Source: Laccaria trichodermophora
Taxonomy: Eukaryota > Basidiomycota > Agaricomycetes > Agaricales > Hydnangiaceae
Direction of reading: 5' to 3'
Assembly: GCA_018417955.1 (NCBI GenBank)
Contig: JACTVC010000001.1
Span: 4,836,001 to 4,900,000, forward strand
Length of the DNA: 64,000 nt
Part shown: positions 22,934 through 32,700 of the stretch, piece by piece
Position numbering within the stretch: position 1 is the stretch's first letter
Layout: every line of letters starts with the position of its first letter
The notes under the pieces: model-generated
What the model saw: only the letters and a program-made list of their open reading frames with translations
Told to the model about the DNA's origin: nothing
Databases searched by the model: none
Made by a program: the position numbers and the translations under genes

Positions 22934-23044
22934 CGTTGCGGGGTACTTGCGGGGGTTTTGTCTATGTAGAACGACGGAAGGGTTTGTTATGTGTGAGCGG
23001 AGTTTGAACAAGGGTTGTTACTTTCTTTCTCTTTCCACCTGATT
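22934..23044. promoter_or_regulatory. Bidirectional promoter region
   Basis: These 111 bases separate the divergent start codons of the USP-type and WW-domain genes and must hold the core promoters of both. A pyrimidine stretch, CTTTCTTTCTCTTTCCACC, precedes the plus-strand ATG. Confidence 0.55.
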
Positions 23045-23975
23045 ATGCCGGAGGAGAAAGAGTCGACGACGGAGACTACTACTCCAGATACTACGAGCTC
23101 AACGCCAGAGGCTCAATCGACAACGCCAGAAGCACAACCATGGCAAGCCATTTTCTCACCCCAGCACGGCGCATACTATTTCTACAACACACTCACAAAC
23201 GAAACAACGTGGGAGAACCCTCTCCAGCCTTCCCCCCTTCCTTCCACCTCTGCCTCTTCCTCTTCCTCTTCTGTTCCTATTCCATCCACTGCTGCTGACG
23301 AAGAACCGACGACGGCAACGACGACCCCGGCACAAGCGCACTACGCAGCTTTGCAAGCTGCAGCCATCGCGCAAGGCATCGACCCCGCACTTGCCCATCT
23401 AGATCCTTCGCTTTTGGCTGGGGCGGGTCCGTCTACTGGGGCTGTTACGGACGGTTCGGGTGAGTCTTTGCGTCCTCCTTGCCTCCTTTCGTTCCCGTCT
23501 CCTCCGTTCCTCCCTTACGCATACACCTCCCTTCCCTCCCTCCCTTTCCCCCTTCCGCTCATTTCTCTCCACCTCACACTAACACCCCCCCCCAACAGGC
23601 CTCCCAACATTCACAGCAAAATTCAACGCCCGTACCGGCCAATTCACCCGTCCCGACGCCCGCGAACCAGGTCATTTATCAGAATACGATCGGGCCCGGC
23701 GCATGAGCGAGTTTTATTTCGATGTAGCGGCGTGGGAGGGCGAGTTGGCGAGACGTGGGGGGGCACTTATGGCTGAGGAGGATACGGGTCAGGGGAGTGG
23801 GGATGCGCAGGGGGAGGGGAAGAAGAGGAAGAGGCCTACTAAGAAGGATTTGGTGCGTTTCTCTCTTTAATTGGAAAATGGGAGGAGGGCTGATGATTTG
23901 GGGGATATGTAGGAACGGTTTAAGGCGCAGAAGAAGCTTAAGAAGATTGCAAAGACGGCTTGGTTGAGGACGTGA
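23045..23975 (+). CDS. WW-domain protein, probably nuclear and splicing-associated
   Basis: Three exons (23045-23459, 23599-23852, 23913-23975) give 243 residues. A single WW domain spans residues about 31-59 with both tryptophans (W33, W56), the aromatic block YYFYN and the closing proline P59; WW domains bind proline-rich ligands. A Ser/Thr-rich linker and an Ala-rich stretch follow, then FTAKFNARTGQFTRPD and EYDRARRMSEFYFDVAAWE, and a very basic C-terminus (KKRKRPTKKDLERFKAQKK). The arrangement recalls U1/U2-associated or WBP-type proteins, but the exact orthologue is not certain. The gene is head to head with the USP-type gene. Confidence 0.78.
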
Positions 23976-24306
23976 GGTTGATGGCTATAAGTTTTGGATG
24001 AAAGCTGGATGAAAGTGAGCGGGGAGGGAGGAGGCTGGAGCGGGAGACTGGGAAACTGGCCATGGGAGACTGGATCTGGGGGACAGAGCGGGGTAGGCGC
24101 GTTCGTAGATAGACGTCCGATACAACGTGCGGAATGCAAGATCATTCAAACTAATTATAAACACAAAGCACTCCGCAGTGAGCCCAATCTTCCACCCAAA
24201 ATTTGCACGATTTTAAAATCTTTACCTTGACGCGTGCCGATGTTACTTTTCCCTTCTTCTCAATTGCGCAAAGAACAAAAAAATTATTCGCACTTTTCTG
24301 GAACAT
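23976..24306. other. Intergenic region
   Basis: G-rich 3' flank of the WW gene. A T7 run read on the minus strand (about 24284-24278) may terminate the tRNA gene that follows. Confidence 0.4.
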
Positions 24307-24397
24307 AACCGACGGTGGGATTCGAACCCACAGCCTTTGCCTTAGCTTTACATCTAGGTGATAGGAAAGCAACGCGCTACCATTGCGCTACGCCGGC
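24307..24397 (-). tRNA. tRNA-Arg(CCU) with intron
   Basis: Read on the minus strand: acceptor stem GCCGGCG pairing with CGTCGGT, D-arm TAGCGCAATGGTAGCGC, anticodon stem TTGCT/GGCAA, loop TTCCTA..A with anticodon CCT, and T-arm GTGGG-TTCGAAT-CCCAC. An intron of about 19 bases follows position 37. A and B boxes are intact. Confidence 0.92.
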
Positions 24398-25471
24398 TTA
24401 TGCAAAATGGGAGATGTTGAAGGACCTGAATGAGTCATACTTGCTCATCATAGAGCAATGAAAGAGACCTTCCTTTCGTTTGTCTAGTTTCCTGAAAGTT
24501 ATTTTGAGTGTTCCGCCTTGGGTTGAAAATAATCAAAACACAGACGTGCAAAATAAATCATTCCTTAAGTCGTGTTAGAATAGTACACCTAAAGTCATTT
24601 CATTACGGCGCGGCGGAATAGGTCCAAACAATCGATTCCACCTTTTTCCGTCCAGCCTGCTGTTTACATAAAATTCATAGATGATTGAAACCTGTTGTAT
24701 GTCTATGTATGGCGTATGCGAGCACAAGTATCCCCCCTTCGACTGAATACAAAAAGATATTTCTTCATTCAGATAATAAGAAAATGAGGAACTGCTGACT
24801 TGTGCAGTGCACCCCGAACCACGCTCGAGAGGTGTAGGTGGAGCGCACCTTGGCACCAACGGGGCAGAGGTCACGGTGAAAATGGAGAATTCTAGAGTGG
24901 ATGTTGGAGAGAAACTTCAGTTAGCGAAATTGTCACAGATGAACAACAGACGAATTACTACTAGTATGTGGGACCTGCCACTCCAAGTCAGCAGGTGGGG
25001 GAATCGCACTGTTGCACATGAGCATTTTACACGAAATCTTATCTGTGTGTACCCAGGACAGACTCAGAAAGGAACGAATGATACCGCGTAATTACTAATG
25101 ACCCCCCTTGACGAGACGTCGGTCAACAGTCACAAAAACTACCCTCAACTTCTAAAATGATCATCACCTTTTAATTCATGTTAGCGGGGGATAGAAAGTG
25201 ATGGGACTGATTTGTGAAGAAACATTACGGTCCTGCTTTGGCATGCAAGGCATCGTGTAGTTTTTGCAACTTGAATTTCCAAGGTGTACTCAGACGGAAT
25301 CAATCACCTTCTCAGCGTCAGAGAAAAGAGACCTATGTATCATACTGTGGGGATGAACGACCGCCTGCGAACCTGTTAAACGGGTAATGATTAATGACGC
25401 GGACGCTCGAGGGCACAGTGGGGGAACAAAGAGCAAGTACTAAAGGCCATCCTTCGAGTTCGTACATTAAG
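24398..25471. other. Region between the two tRNA-Arg genes
   Basis: No supported gene. A plus frame at 24807-25091 has no recognised motif. The DNA is AT-rich with small unassigned repeats. Confidence 0.35.
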
Positions 25472-25473
25472 TA

Positions 25474-25749
25474 GTCATCAGGAAATCTGGGAAATTCCGA
25501 CTTGGCGATATTATTTGGACCCAGCAAGAAATAGCAATCTATAGCAATATATTGCAATTCAAGTGATTATGATATTGTTATAATACTATGACCCGTCAAT
25601 GTATTTGCTTGTATTGTCTTATAATAGTTTAAAATTTCTCATATCTGAGGTTTATTATATTACAGCAATTTTGTATTGCTATATATGACTATTTCTTGCT
25701 GGGTCCAAATAATATTGCTAAATCGGAATTTCCCAGATTTTCTGATGAC
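25474..25749. mobile_element. 276-bp MITE flanked by TA
   Basis: It has about 80-bp terminal inverted repeats: GTCATCAGGAAATCTGGGAA at the left and its near-inverse at the right, with AATATTATTTGGACCCAGCA shared inside. TA dinucleotides at 25472-25473 and 25750-25751 fit a Tc1/mariner-type target duplication. The core is AT-rich and non-coding. Confidence 0.75.
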
Positions 25750-25925
25750 TAGTCTGGCCAATATCACTCAGCACAAAAATTCAATGCCCACGTAGTATGT
25801 TTCTTTTTTCGGCAGTCTTTTTTTGCTCAAGACTCATTCATATGATCATGGCGAGGTACTTACAAGCCCTTGAATGAATTCTTCCAATCACGATGAACAC
25901 CCACTTCAAACCGCACTGTGGATAA

Positions 25926-26025
25926 GCCGGCGTAGCGCAATGGTAGCGCGTTGCTTTCCTATAACGACGATTGCAGTTTATAGATTGAAAGGCAAAGGTT
26001 GTGGGTTCGATCCCCATCGTCGGTT
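25926..26025 (+). tRNA. tRNA-Arg(CCU) with a different, longer intron
   Basis: Mature parts match the gene at 24307-24397 almost base for base (GCCGGCGTAGCGCAATGGTA, TTGCTTTCCTA), but the intron is about 26 bases and unrelated in sequence. The T-arm is GTGGG-TTCGATC-CCCAT, closing with a G-U pair. The two genes point away from each other. Confidence 0.92.
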
Positions 26026-26742
26026 GTGATGTCTATCTGTCTTTGTGTAGACTTTTGCTCCGTTTCGCCCGTGTCTTACTTATCGATGCATGATGCATCT
26101 GAGCTGCTCTCTAGCTCTGCGCTCACCCACACTTCATCAGCTTTTACATATGCTACTCCGAGTCCACCATTCAACCGAATCACTATGAAGGAACCTCTCT
26201 TCTTTGCTGCGCATGCACGCACCCTCTCGTGAAAATTGTCACATCCGCCCTCTACACGTACGTCGAGGTTTGTCTGTTTACTTATCCACTTTGCTTACAT
26301 TTGCGTCTGGATGGTGGGCGGGGGGGGATTGAATAAAATGTGAGATGGCACCACGTAACGACGAACGTTTTCGGCCTAAAGAGGTCTGTCTTGCACGCGA
26401 GTTACACTCGAAACCAGTCTCCTTAGGGTGCTAGAGGCGAAAGAACGGGAAAAGAAGAAAATGTGGAAATAAGAGCACCCAAGGAAGGTAATTCTATACG
26501 CATTTTTTTCTTCTCTCCCTTTTTACCTCCAATAGCGGCTGGTAACGAGCCTACACGCGAGTAGCCATTTGTCGACCATTTTATTTTACTTGTCCGTTTA
26601 TTCTAGTTTCCTATGGGTATATACTTTTGACACAAGAAATAACGAGATCTAAAATGAAATAAGACTGTGGATATCCTTTCACCCAAGACTCCAAATGCGG
26701 CGCTTTGTGACTTGAATGATGGTGAGCAAAATAGTAGGGTTT
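26026..26742. other. Stretch without a supported gene
   Basis: No coding or RNA signal is convincing. A TTTT run at 26052-26055 may end the tRNA transcript. Confidence 0.35.
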
Positions 26743-29174
26743 TCAGCGGTTTCCCTCAGGTAAAATCGGTACCCCCGGCCAAGCGGGGATATATGCGGTT
26801 TGAGTCGCTTGAGAGACATAGGAGGGTTGGGTCGCCTGAGAGACATAGGAGGGTTGGGCAGTTTTCTCAACGAAACACCCACACATGTCGCGTCTAACGG
26901 CTTGGAAAGCGCCCCTGAGTTTGTCTACCGTCTTAAACTTGTTACCAGAACCATAATGTCCAACCAGTTCAAGGTTGGGAAATATCTGATCGGTATAGCG
27001 GGAAATGGCGATGAGTTGTGTCGTCGTCAAAGGCTTCCAGTTAGGGTTGGCATCTGCGATGTAGAGCGTCTTCAGAGGGTGGGAGCGTTGTCGAACCGCA
27101 GCAGTTTTATTGCGGAAGGATGGCAAATAAGCCAGTGGATCGATGGCAAGCTTGAGTTGGATGAGATCGGGGCAGTTGTCAGCCAAGATACCGAGAGAAC
27201 GGAAAGTAGGATGTTTCGGAAGGGACCCAAGTTGGTTCCATTTCGAAGGCAAAATGAGTGTTCTCAAAATGGGGAGGTTGGATGATAGTTCTTGAATCAC
27301 CTTATCACCACCGGTCATCGAATAAACGCTGATATCTAGTTTTTCGAGTTGTGACAATGCTAAAATGGGACGAATATTGGAGATGGTGAGAAAAACAGAA
27401 TAGTTTTCGGTTTCAGCGATGCGAATTGACGACAACGATGGTGAACGAGAAATGCACTTGAAGCACTCCGAGGATAACGGCGTGAAAGGACAGGGCTCGC
27501 CGGTTTTTTCGCCTCGAATATTCACGACCATTGACTTCAGCCTGAGTGCATGAAGCTGGCCGAGGACATGGGAGAGAGCAGTTGGACTTCCTGTGATCTG
27601 TAAATTGTTGAGCTGGTCGAGCTTCAACAATGGAACTCCCGATGTGGCTCTTGCTATTCCCATGATTTCTTTGCGTAATGGTGAGATCAAGGGTGGGGCA
27701 GAATCAAGTATAAGGTCCGATAGGTATTCGAGACTTGCGAGCGTGCCAAACAAATCTGAAGAGAAGATTAGCTCAGGGAAACGAATCTCCAATGTACGAA
27801 TATTGCGTAGGTGCCTTAAGAGTGTTAACGACTCCGTGCGAGGATTTCCACGAAGAATTAGGCATCGAAGAGTGGGGGCTAATTCAGCAACTAAAAACGA
27901 GAGATATGATGCAAAGAAATGTGGATCAGATGTTGCCTGGGAATGTAACTCCACAGATTCCAGCGATGGAGAGGACACGAGAAATGCAGCGGATAAGATA
28001 TTGCTAGGAGGGATGATAATATCGGGAATGCGAAGGCGTCGCAGTGCAGGAAAAAGTGGAGAGGATGAATGTGACAACCGAGCCTGCGCGATACGCAGGT
28101 AAGCATAGTCGGACACCGTGATGCTATTGTTACTAGCCCGAGGTGTGAGTGAATCCAGACATTTGACGCGGCGAGCGTAGTAATCGAATCGCTCCCAGTG
28201 TCCCTTTGTGATTACTCCAGTGAAAATCTGAAACAATATTATCAAAGATGATCAATAAATTGAAAACCTTTGGCTCACGTAGACATTATCGATAGGAACA
28301 AAGGACGGTAACAGTTTCAGGAGGGGCGCGAGAGAATCAAGTGAAGACCAAAGGGAATTCATGGCTGGCTCCAAAAATGCCTTGCTGGTCAGGGCTGCAA
28401 GAAACAAATTATTCCGAGTAGCCACCAGAAATTCATCATGCTCCAAGAATGAGTCGAGTACCAAGGGGGTGTCAGGATTAAAAAAAGAGACCTAGGGTCG
28501 AATTTTTTTTTTCAGCAGCGAGAGGTCGACCTACCTACTACGTAATCAGGCACCGGTCTATATATGGTAATAGTGACATCATCACGGTGGATATTTTCGA
28601 CATAATTTCCCTCCCCAGTGCCGTTTACTTGGGTTTTGCATTCCCCCTGTACCACAGTTGACTGTTGTTCCAAAATCAGGGCATCTTGTGAATCCTTGTG
28701 AATATATTTCAATCCTCTATAGATTTAGTTAAGTGCTATATAGGTGTAAAATGGCAGGCTTTTGTTACCTCACCTTTCAAAGCCAATTTTGAGTCATCGC
28801 ACAGCCACCTCCATCATGGATTTTTTGTAAAATAATGAATAACAAGTTGTTTTGAGTGTTGATATACTCCTACAAGGTCACAGGTCCTCCTTGGAACCTC
28901 CCCAACCTCCTTTTTAGGTGAAGTTTGGGTGAAATCCTTTTTTTTTTTCAGGCCTGACGGCTGGACCTACCTACCAGCCTCCAGTCCGGCATTCTAATCC
29001 TGACACCCCCTTGTCGAGTACAACACCAAGAAGATCTTGGTTTTCAAATATTTCAGATGATGGCGTTGGCACTTGAGGCTTATATTCAAGTTGAGACAGA
29101 TCAGAGTTGGGAAGTTCTTCGCTTATTTTCGTTGTGAGGGAAGAAGGATTTGAGATGGGGGATTCGATGGACAT
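26743..29174 (-). pseudogene. F-box/LRR-type gene disrupted by a hAT element
   Basis: With the element and one target copy removed, exon 1 (29174-29014 joined to 28453-28279) and exon 2 (28227-26743) form one frame of 607 codons. Near the N-terminus LFLAALTSKAFLEPAMNSLW and SLAPLLKLLPSF fit the F-box-like start of agaric F-box proteins. WERFDYYARRVKCL and a long series of leucine-rich strands (SPSLESVELHS, LEKLDISVYS, NLPILRTLILPS) follow. Such proteins are substrate receptors of SCF ubiquitin ligases. The C-terminus has three QPSYVSQAT-like 9-residue repeats. The element brings a stop 15 codons into exon 1, so no full protein can be made unless it is spliced out. The flawless frame elsewhere implies recent inactivation. 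Confidence 0.82.
28462..29013. mobile_element. Non-autonomous hAT-type element (552 bp) in the F-box gene
   Basis: It is flanked by a perfect 8-bp duplication TCGAGTAC (28454-28461 and 29014-29021). The terminal inverted repeat is CAAGGGGGTGTCAGGATTA (19 bases, exact at both ends). Inside, poly-T tracts and GGTAGGTAGGTC-like boxes occur in inverted orientation. No transposase is encoded. It belongs with the CAAGGGGG elements at 4317 and 52053. Confidence 0.88.
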
Positions 29175-29798
29175 GGGGAGCAGGTTGAAAGGGCCACCAA
29201 CTTCATTGTACGTTAATCAACCGAGCCAAACAAACCAATACGAGAAACTTCAACAAAGTCCTCATTATCAATCGCAGTTTTCTTTTGCTAAGCGTTTGGC
29301 TCAGCATTGCCAGGTAATTCATGTCTTACACCGTCATACCTTGTTCGCATTTCTAACGATTGATTCGTAGTGAAACACGTCGACATTGGAGCGGCTTGTC
29401 AACCGGGTTATTTTGCGCAATTACGATGACAAGAGTCTGCTTGCTTGACTATGCCACGTCTCCAGTATAGTCCACAATCTCTAACGACGGTTTGTAGTGA
29501 AGCACTTAGGGAGCTGGCGTCGTCACGTTGACTTGTGAGCTTGCCATCGTGTCGATCTGCAAGGAAACCAAGATATTTCGCGCAATGACGATGACAAGAT
29601 GATAAACGCAGAGGAAAGGTTCCGCTCGAACCAAGTGGTGTCTCAGGTTACCCCCCGTGAACCAAACATCGCCCAACTAAAGGCGGCGCGATATCTTTCC
29701 TTCTTGTTTATAAACTACCGTCAACGACGCCTCGAAATATCGTCCCGCCTTGGCTTATATCCATCCCGCCTTGGTCACTTTCCATCTGAATTAAGACA
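29175..29798. other. Upstream region shared by the F-box and PDR genes
   Basis: No gene. Two diverged copies of a segment (about 29366-29437 and 29490-29605) share TAGTGAARCAC and GCGCAATKACGATGACAAGA. They could be duplicated promoter elements. Confidence 0.4.
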
Positions 29799-32700
29799 AT
29801 GGGCTCATATGTACACGGCGAGCAATTGAATGATATCCATGAAGAACCGGAAGCCAGCACCTCCAATGCCCACGCCTCGCCATCGGACCTCTCACCCCCA
29901 GCTGCTGTCCGCCGTTCTATCAGCGAACGTCCAGCGACATCGTCAAATCTCTTGTCAAAACTCCATCCGCCGCACGCCCGACAACGCTCCTGCTCGCATG
30001 TCGCAGTAGACTTTTTCGACCCTATGGGCGTGCGCAGACTCTCGCATTCGTTGGCGAAGACACCTAGTCGTGCTGCAACTGAGGTCGAGGAAGCGCCTTC
30101 CTTGGATTCAGAGGAAACGGTTATTGTGGGCGAAGGTTTTGATTTCGAAAAGGGGTTGAGGCAGTATCTGAAGAAGTAGGTCTGACCTGCTCTTGGCAGC
30201 TTTTTGTTGATGTTGATGGGCATTGTCTAGACGCGACGAAGCGGGTGTCAAGTCTCGCCGCTTAGGTGTGATGTTCCAAGATCTTCGAGTTGTTGGTTTA
30301 GGTGCTACAGCGAGTTATCAGCCAACGCTTGGATCGCTGCTTAATCCAATCAATATCATTGGTGCTATTCGTTCTGCGCGGCATCCCGCGTTACGAGATA
30401 TCATTAGTGGGTTTCATGGCGTAGTTCGCCCGGGGGAAATGTTATGTATGTTCCCATCCACTCTTTACGAAGTTATGCTTATATTGTTCCAGTGGTCCTC
30501 GGACGACCTGGATCAGGTTGCAGCACTTTCCTCAAAACCCTTGCCAACCAGAGGGAAGAATATCACTCTGTAGAGGGCGACGTCTTCTACGACGCTCTCA
30601 CTCCCCAACAAATACTCAAACACTATCGTGGGGACGTGCAATACTCCCCTGAGGACGATATTCACTTCCCCACGCTCACCGTTGACCAAACGATCCACTT
30701 TGCAGCAAAGACACGAGCGCCACACCCACGCATCCATGATCAGACGAGAAGCCAGTTCACGAGGAAGATCACTGACGTGTACTGCACTATTTTTGGACTC
30801 AATCATGTGAAAGATACGCCTGTTGGGGATGCGTCAATTCGGGGGGTAAGTGGGGGTGAGAAAAAACGAGTTTCGTGCGTATACCCCCGTCCATATTTCT
30901 TGTTCGATAGTGTCTCATCCACGACTAGTATTAGCGAAACACTTGCTACAAGAAGCCTCATCACCTCTTGGGACAAGTAAGTTTTCTTTTTTTCGTCTCC
31001 TTCACCCATTTGACCATTTCACAGCTCAACCCGTGGCCTCGACTCAAGCACCGCGCTCGAATTCGTGCGTGCCCTTCGCATCGCCACTGACCTCGTGGGC
31101 AACTCTACCATTGTCTCTATCTACCAAGCCGGGGAGCAGCTCTATGAGGTGTTCGATAAAGTCTGTCTCATTTATGAAGGCCGCATGGTATATTACGGGC
31201 CAGCCAATCAGGCAAGGCAGTATTTCCTCGACATGGGTTACGTGCCGAAGAACAGGCAGACGACGGCGGATTTCTTGGTCTCAGTCACTGATCCTCTTGG
31301 GAGGCACACAAGGGATGAAGTCAAAATGGAGGAAGGTGACATAGAGGGGGCAAAGGAGAAGAAGAAGGGAGTTGCGCTGGACCACGAGAGTGGGAGTCCA
31401 GCCAGAACGTTGCAGCCTATTCCGCATACCGCGGATGAGTTTGAGGCGTACTACATGGACTCCGAAGTCCGGAAATGGAATTTGGAGGATATGGCTGCGT
31501 ACAAGAGGGACTTCGTGGACAGCAAGGAGGTGGCCGCTGCTTTTGAGGAGAGCGCCAAGGAGGAACATGCGAGGCATACTAGACGGCAGGTTTGTTATGG
31601 ATATTTGTCAGCGCGTGTTGGGATGTTGATGCAGTCAAACATAGAGCCCATATACGATCTCACTACCTATGCAGGTCAAGATCGTGCTGCTGAGGCGCGT
31701 ACAGATCATGAAGGGCAATTGGACAGCACAGGCCCTCCAGACGATGTGAGCTCTTATCGTGCCGTTGCACTACCCTCCTGACTTTGCGTTTTTAGGACAT
31801 TCGTCTTGCAAGCCGTCATCATTGGCACTACTTTCCTCAAAATCCCAGACACCACCGCCGCCTACTTCTCCCGTGGCGGTGTTCTTTTCTTGTACGTCCC
31901 CTTTCACATTTATACGAATCTGCTAGTTTTGACTCTGCGAATAGCGCTGTCTTCCTACCTGCCCTATTTACAATGTCCGAAATTCCAGCATTGTTCTCTC
32001 AGAGACGTATCATCCACAGGCACCAGAACGCCGCGATGTATCACCCTATGGTTGAGGCAATTGCGATGGCACTCGTGGATGTTCCGTTTACGTTCGTGAC
32101 TATCGTGCTGTTCACGATCATCCTATACTTTGTGGTGAGATTGCAGACGAGCCCTGGGCAATACTTGTGCGTCCAATCCAACAACTCTATCCTGCTTGAT
32201 CTCTTACTTTATATGACAGCACTTTCTTCGTTTTCATCTTTACGGTATCAATGTCTATGAAGGCCTTCTTCAGAGGTCTGGCTGCGATGTTCAGGAAGGA
32301 AGCCCCTGCTCAGGCTGTTGCGGGTGTGTTGCTCCTCGCCCTGTCTCTGTATACCGGATATCAGATTCCAAAGCCCTCAATGATTGGGGCCCTTCGCTGG
32401 ATCTCTTACATCAATGTCAGTGCCTTCTTTTCATGGTTGCTAATTTGAGGTTGATGATCGCCTTTAGCCAGTACGATACGCCTTTGAGGGTATCATGGTG
32501 AACGAGTTTCATACGCTTGATGGGGCCTGCTCGACCCTTGTCCCATCTGGTCCTGGCTATGAGACTGTGTCGCTGGCCAACCAGGTCTGCACGGTGCTTG
32601 GCTCTCAGGAAGGTCAGGATCGCGTCAATGGAAACGCCTACGTCAATCTTTCATTTGAGTATAGCTTCAGTCATCTTTGGCGGGTGAGTTTCTCCTTGCC

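Noticed and set aside
22672..23042. Plus-strand frames rich in Gly/Arg over the USP-type gene
   Set aside because: They are antisense to the Pro/Ser-rich N-terminus and have no splice or start support; the minus-strand model fits a known fold.
24807..25091. 94-residue plus frame between the tRNA genes
   Set aside because: No motif, no promoter and ordinary composition for non-coding DNA.
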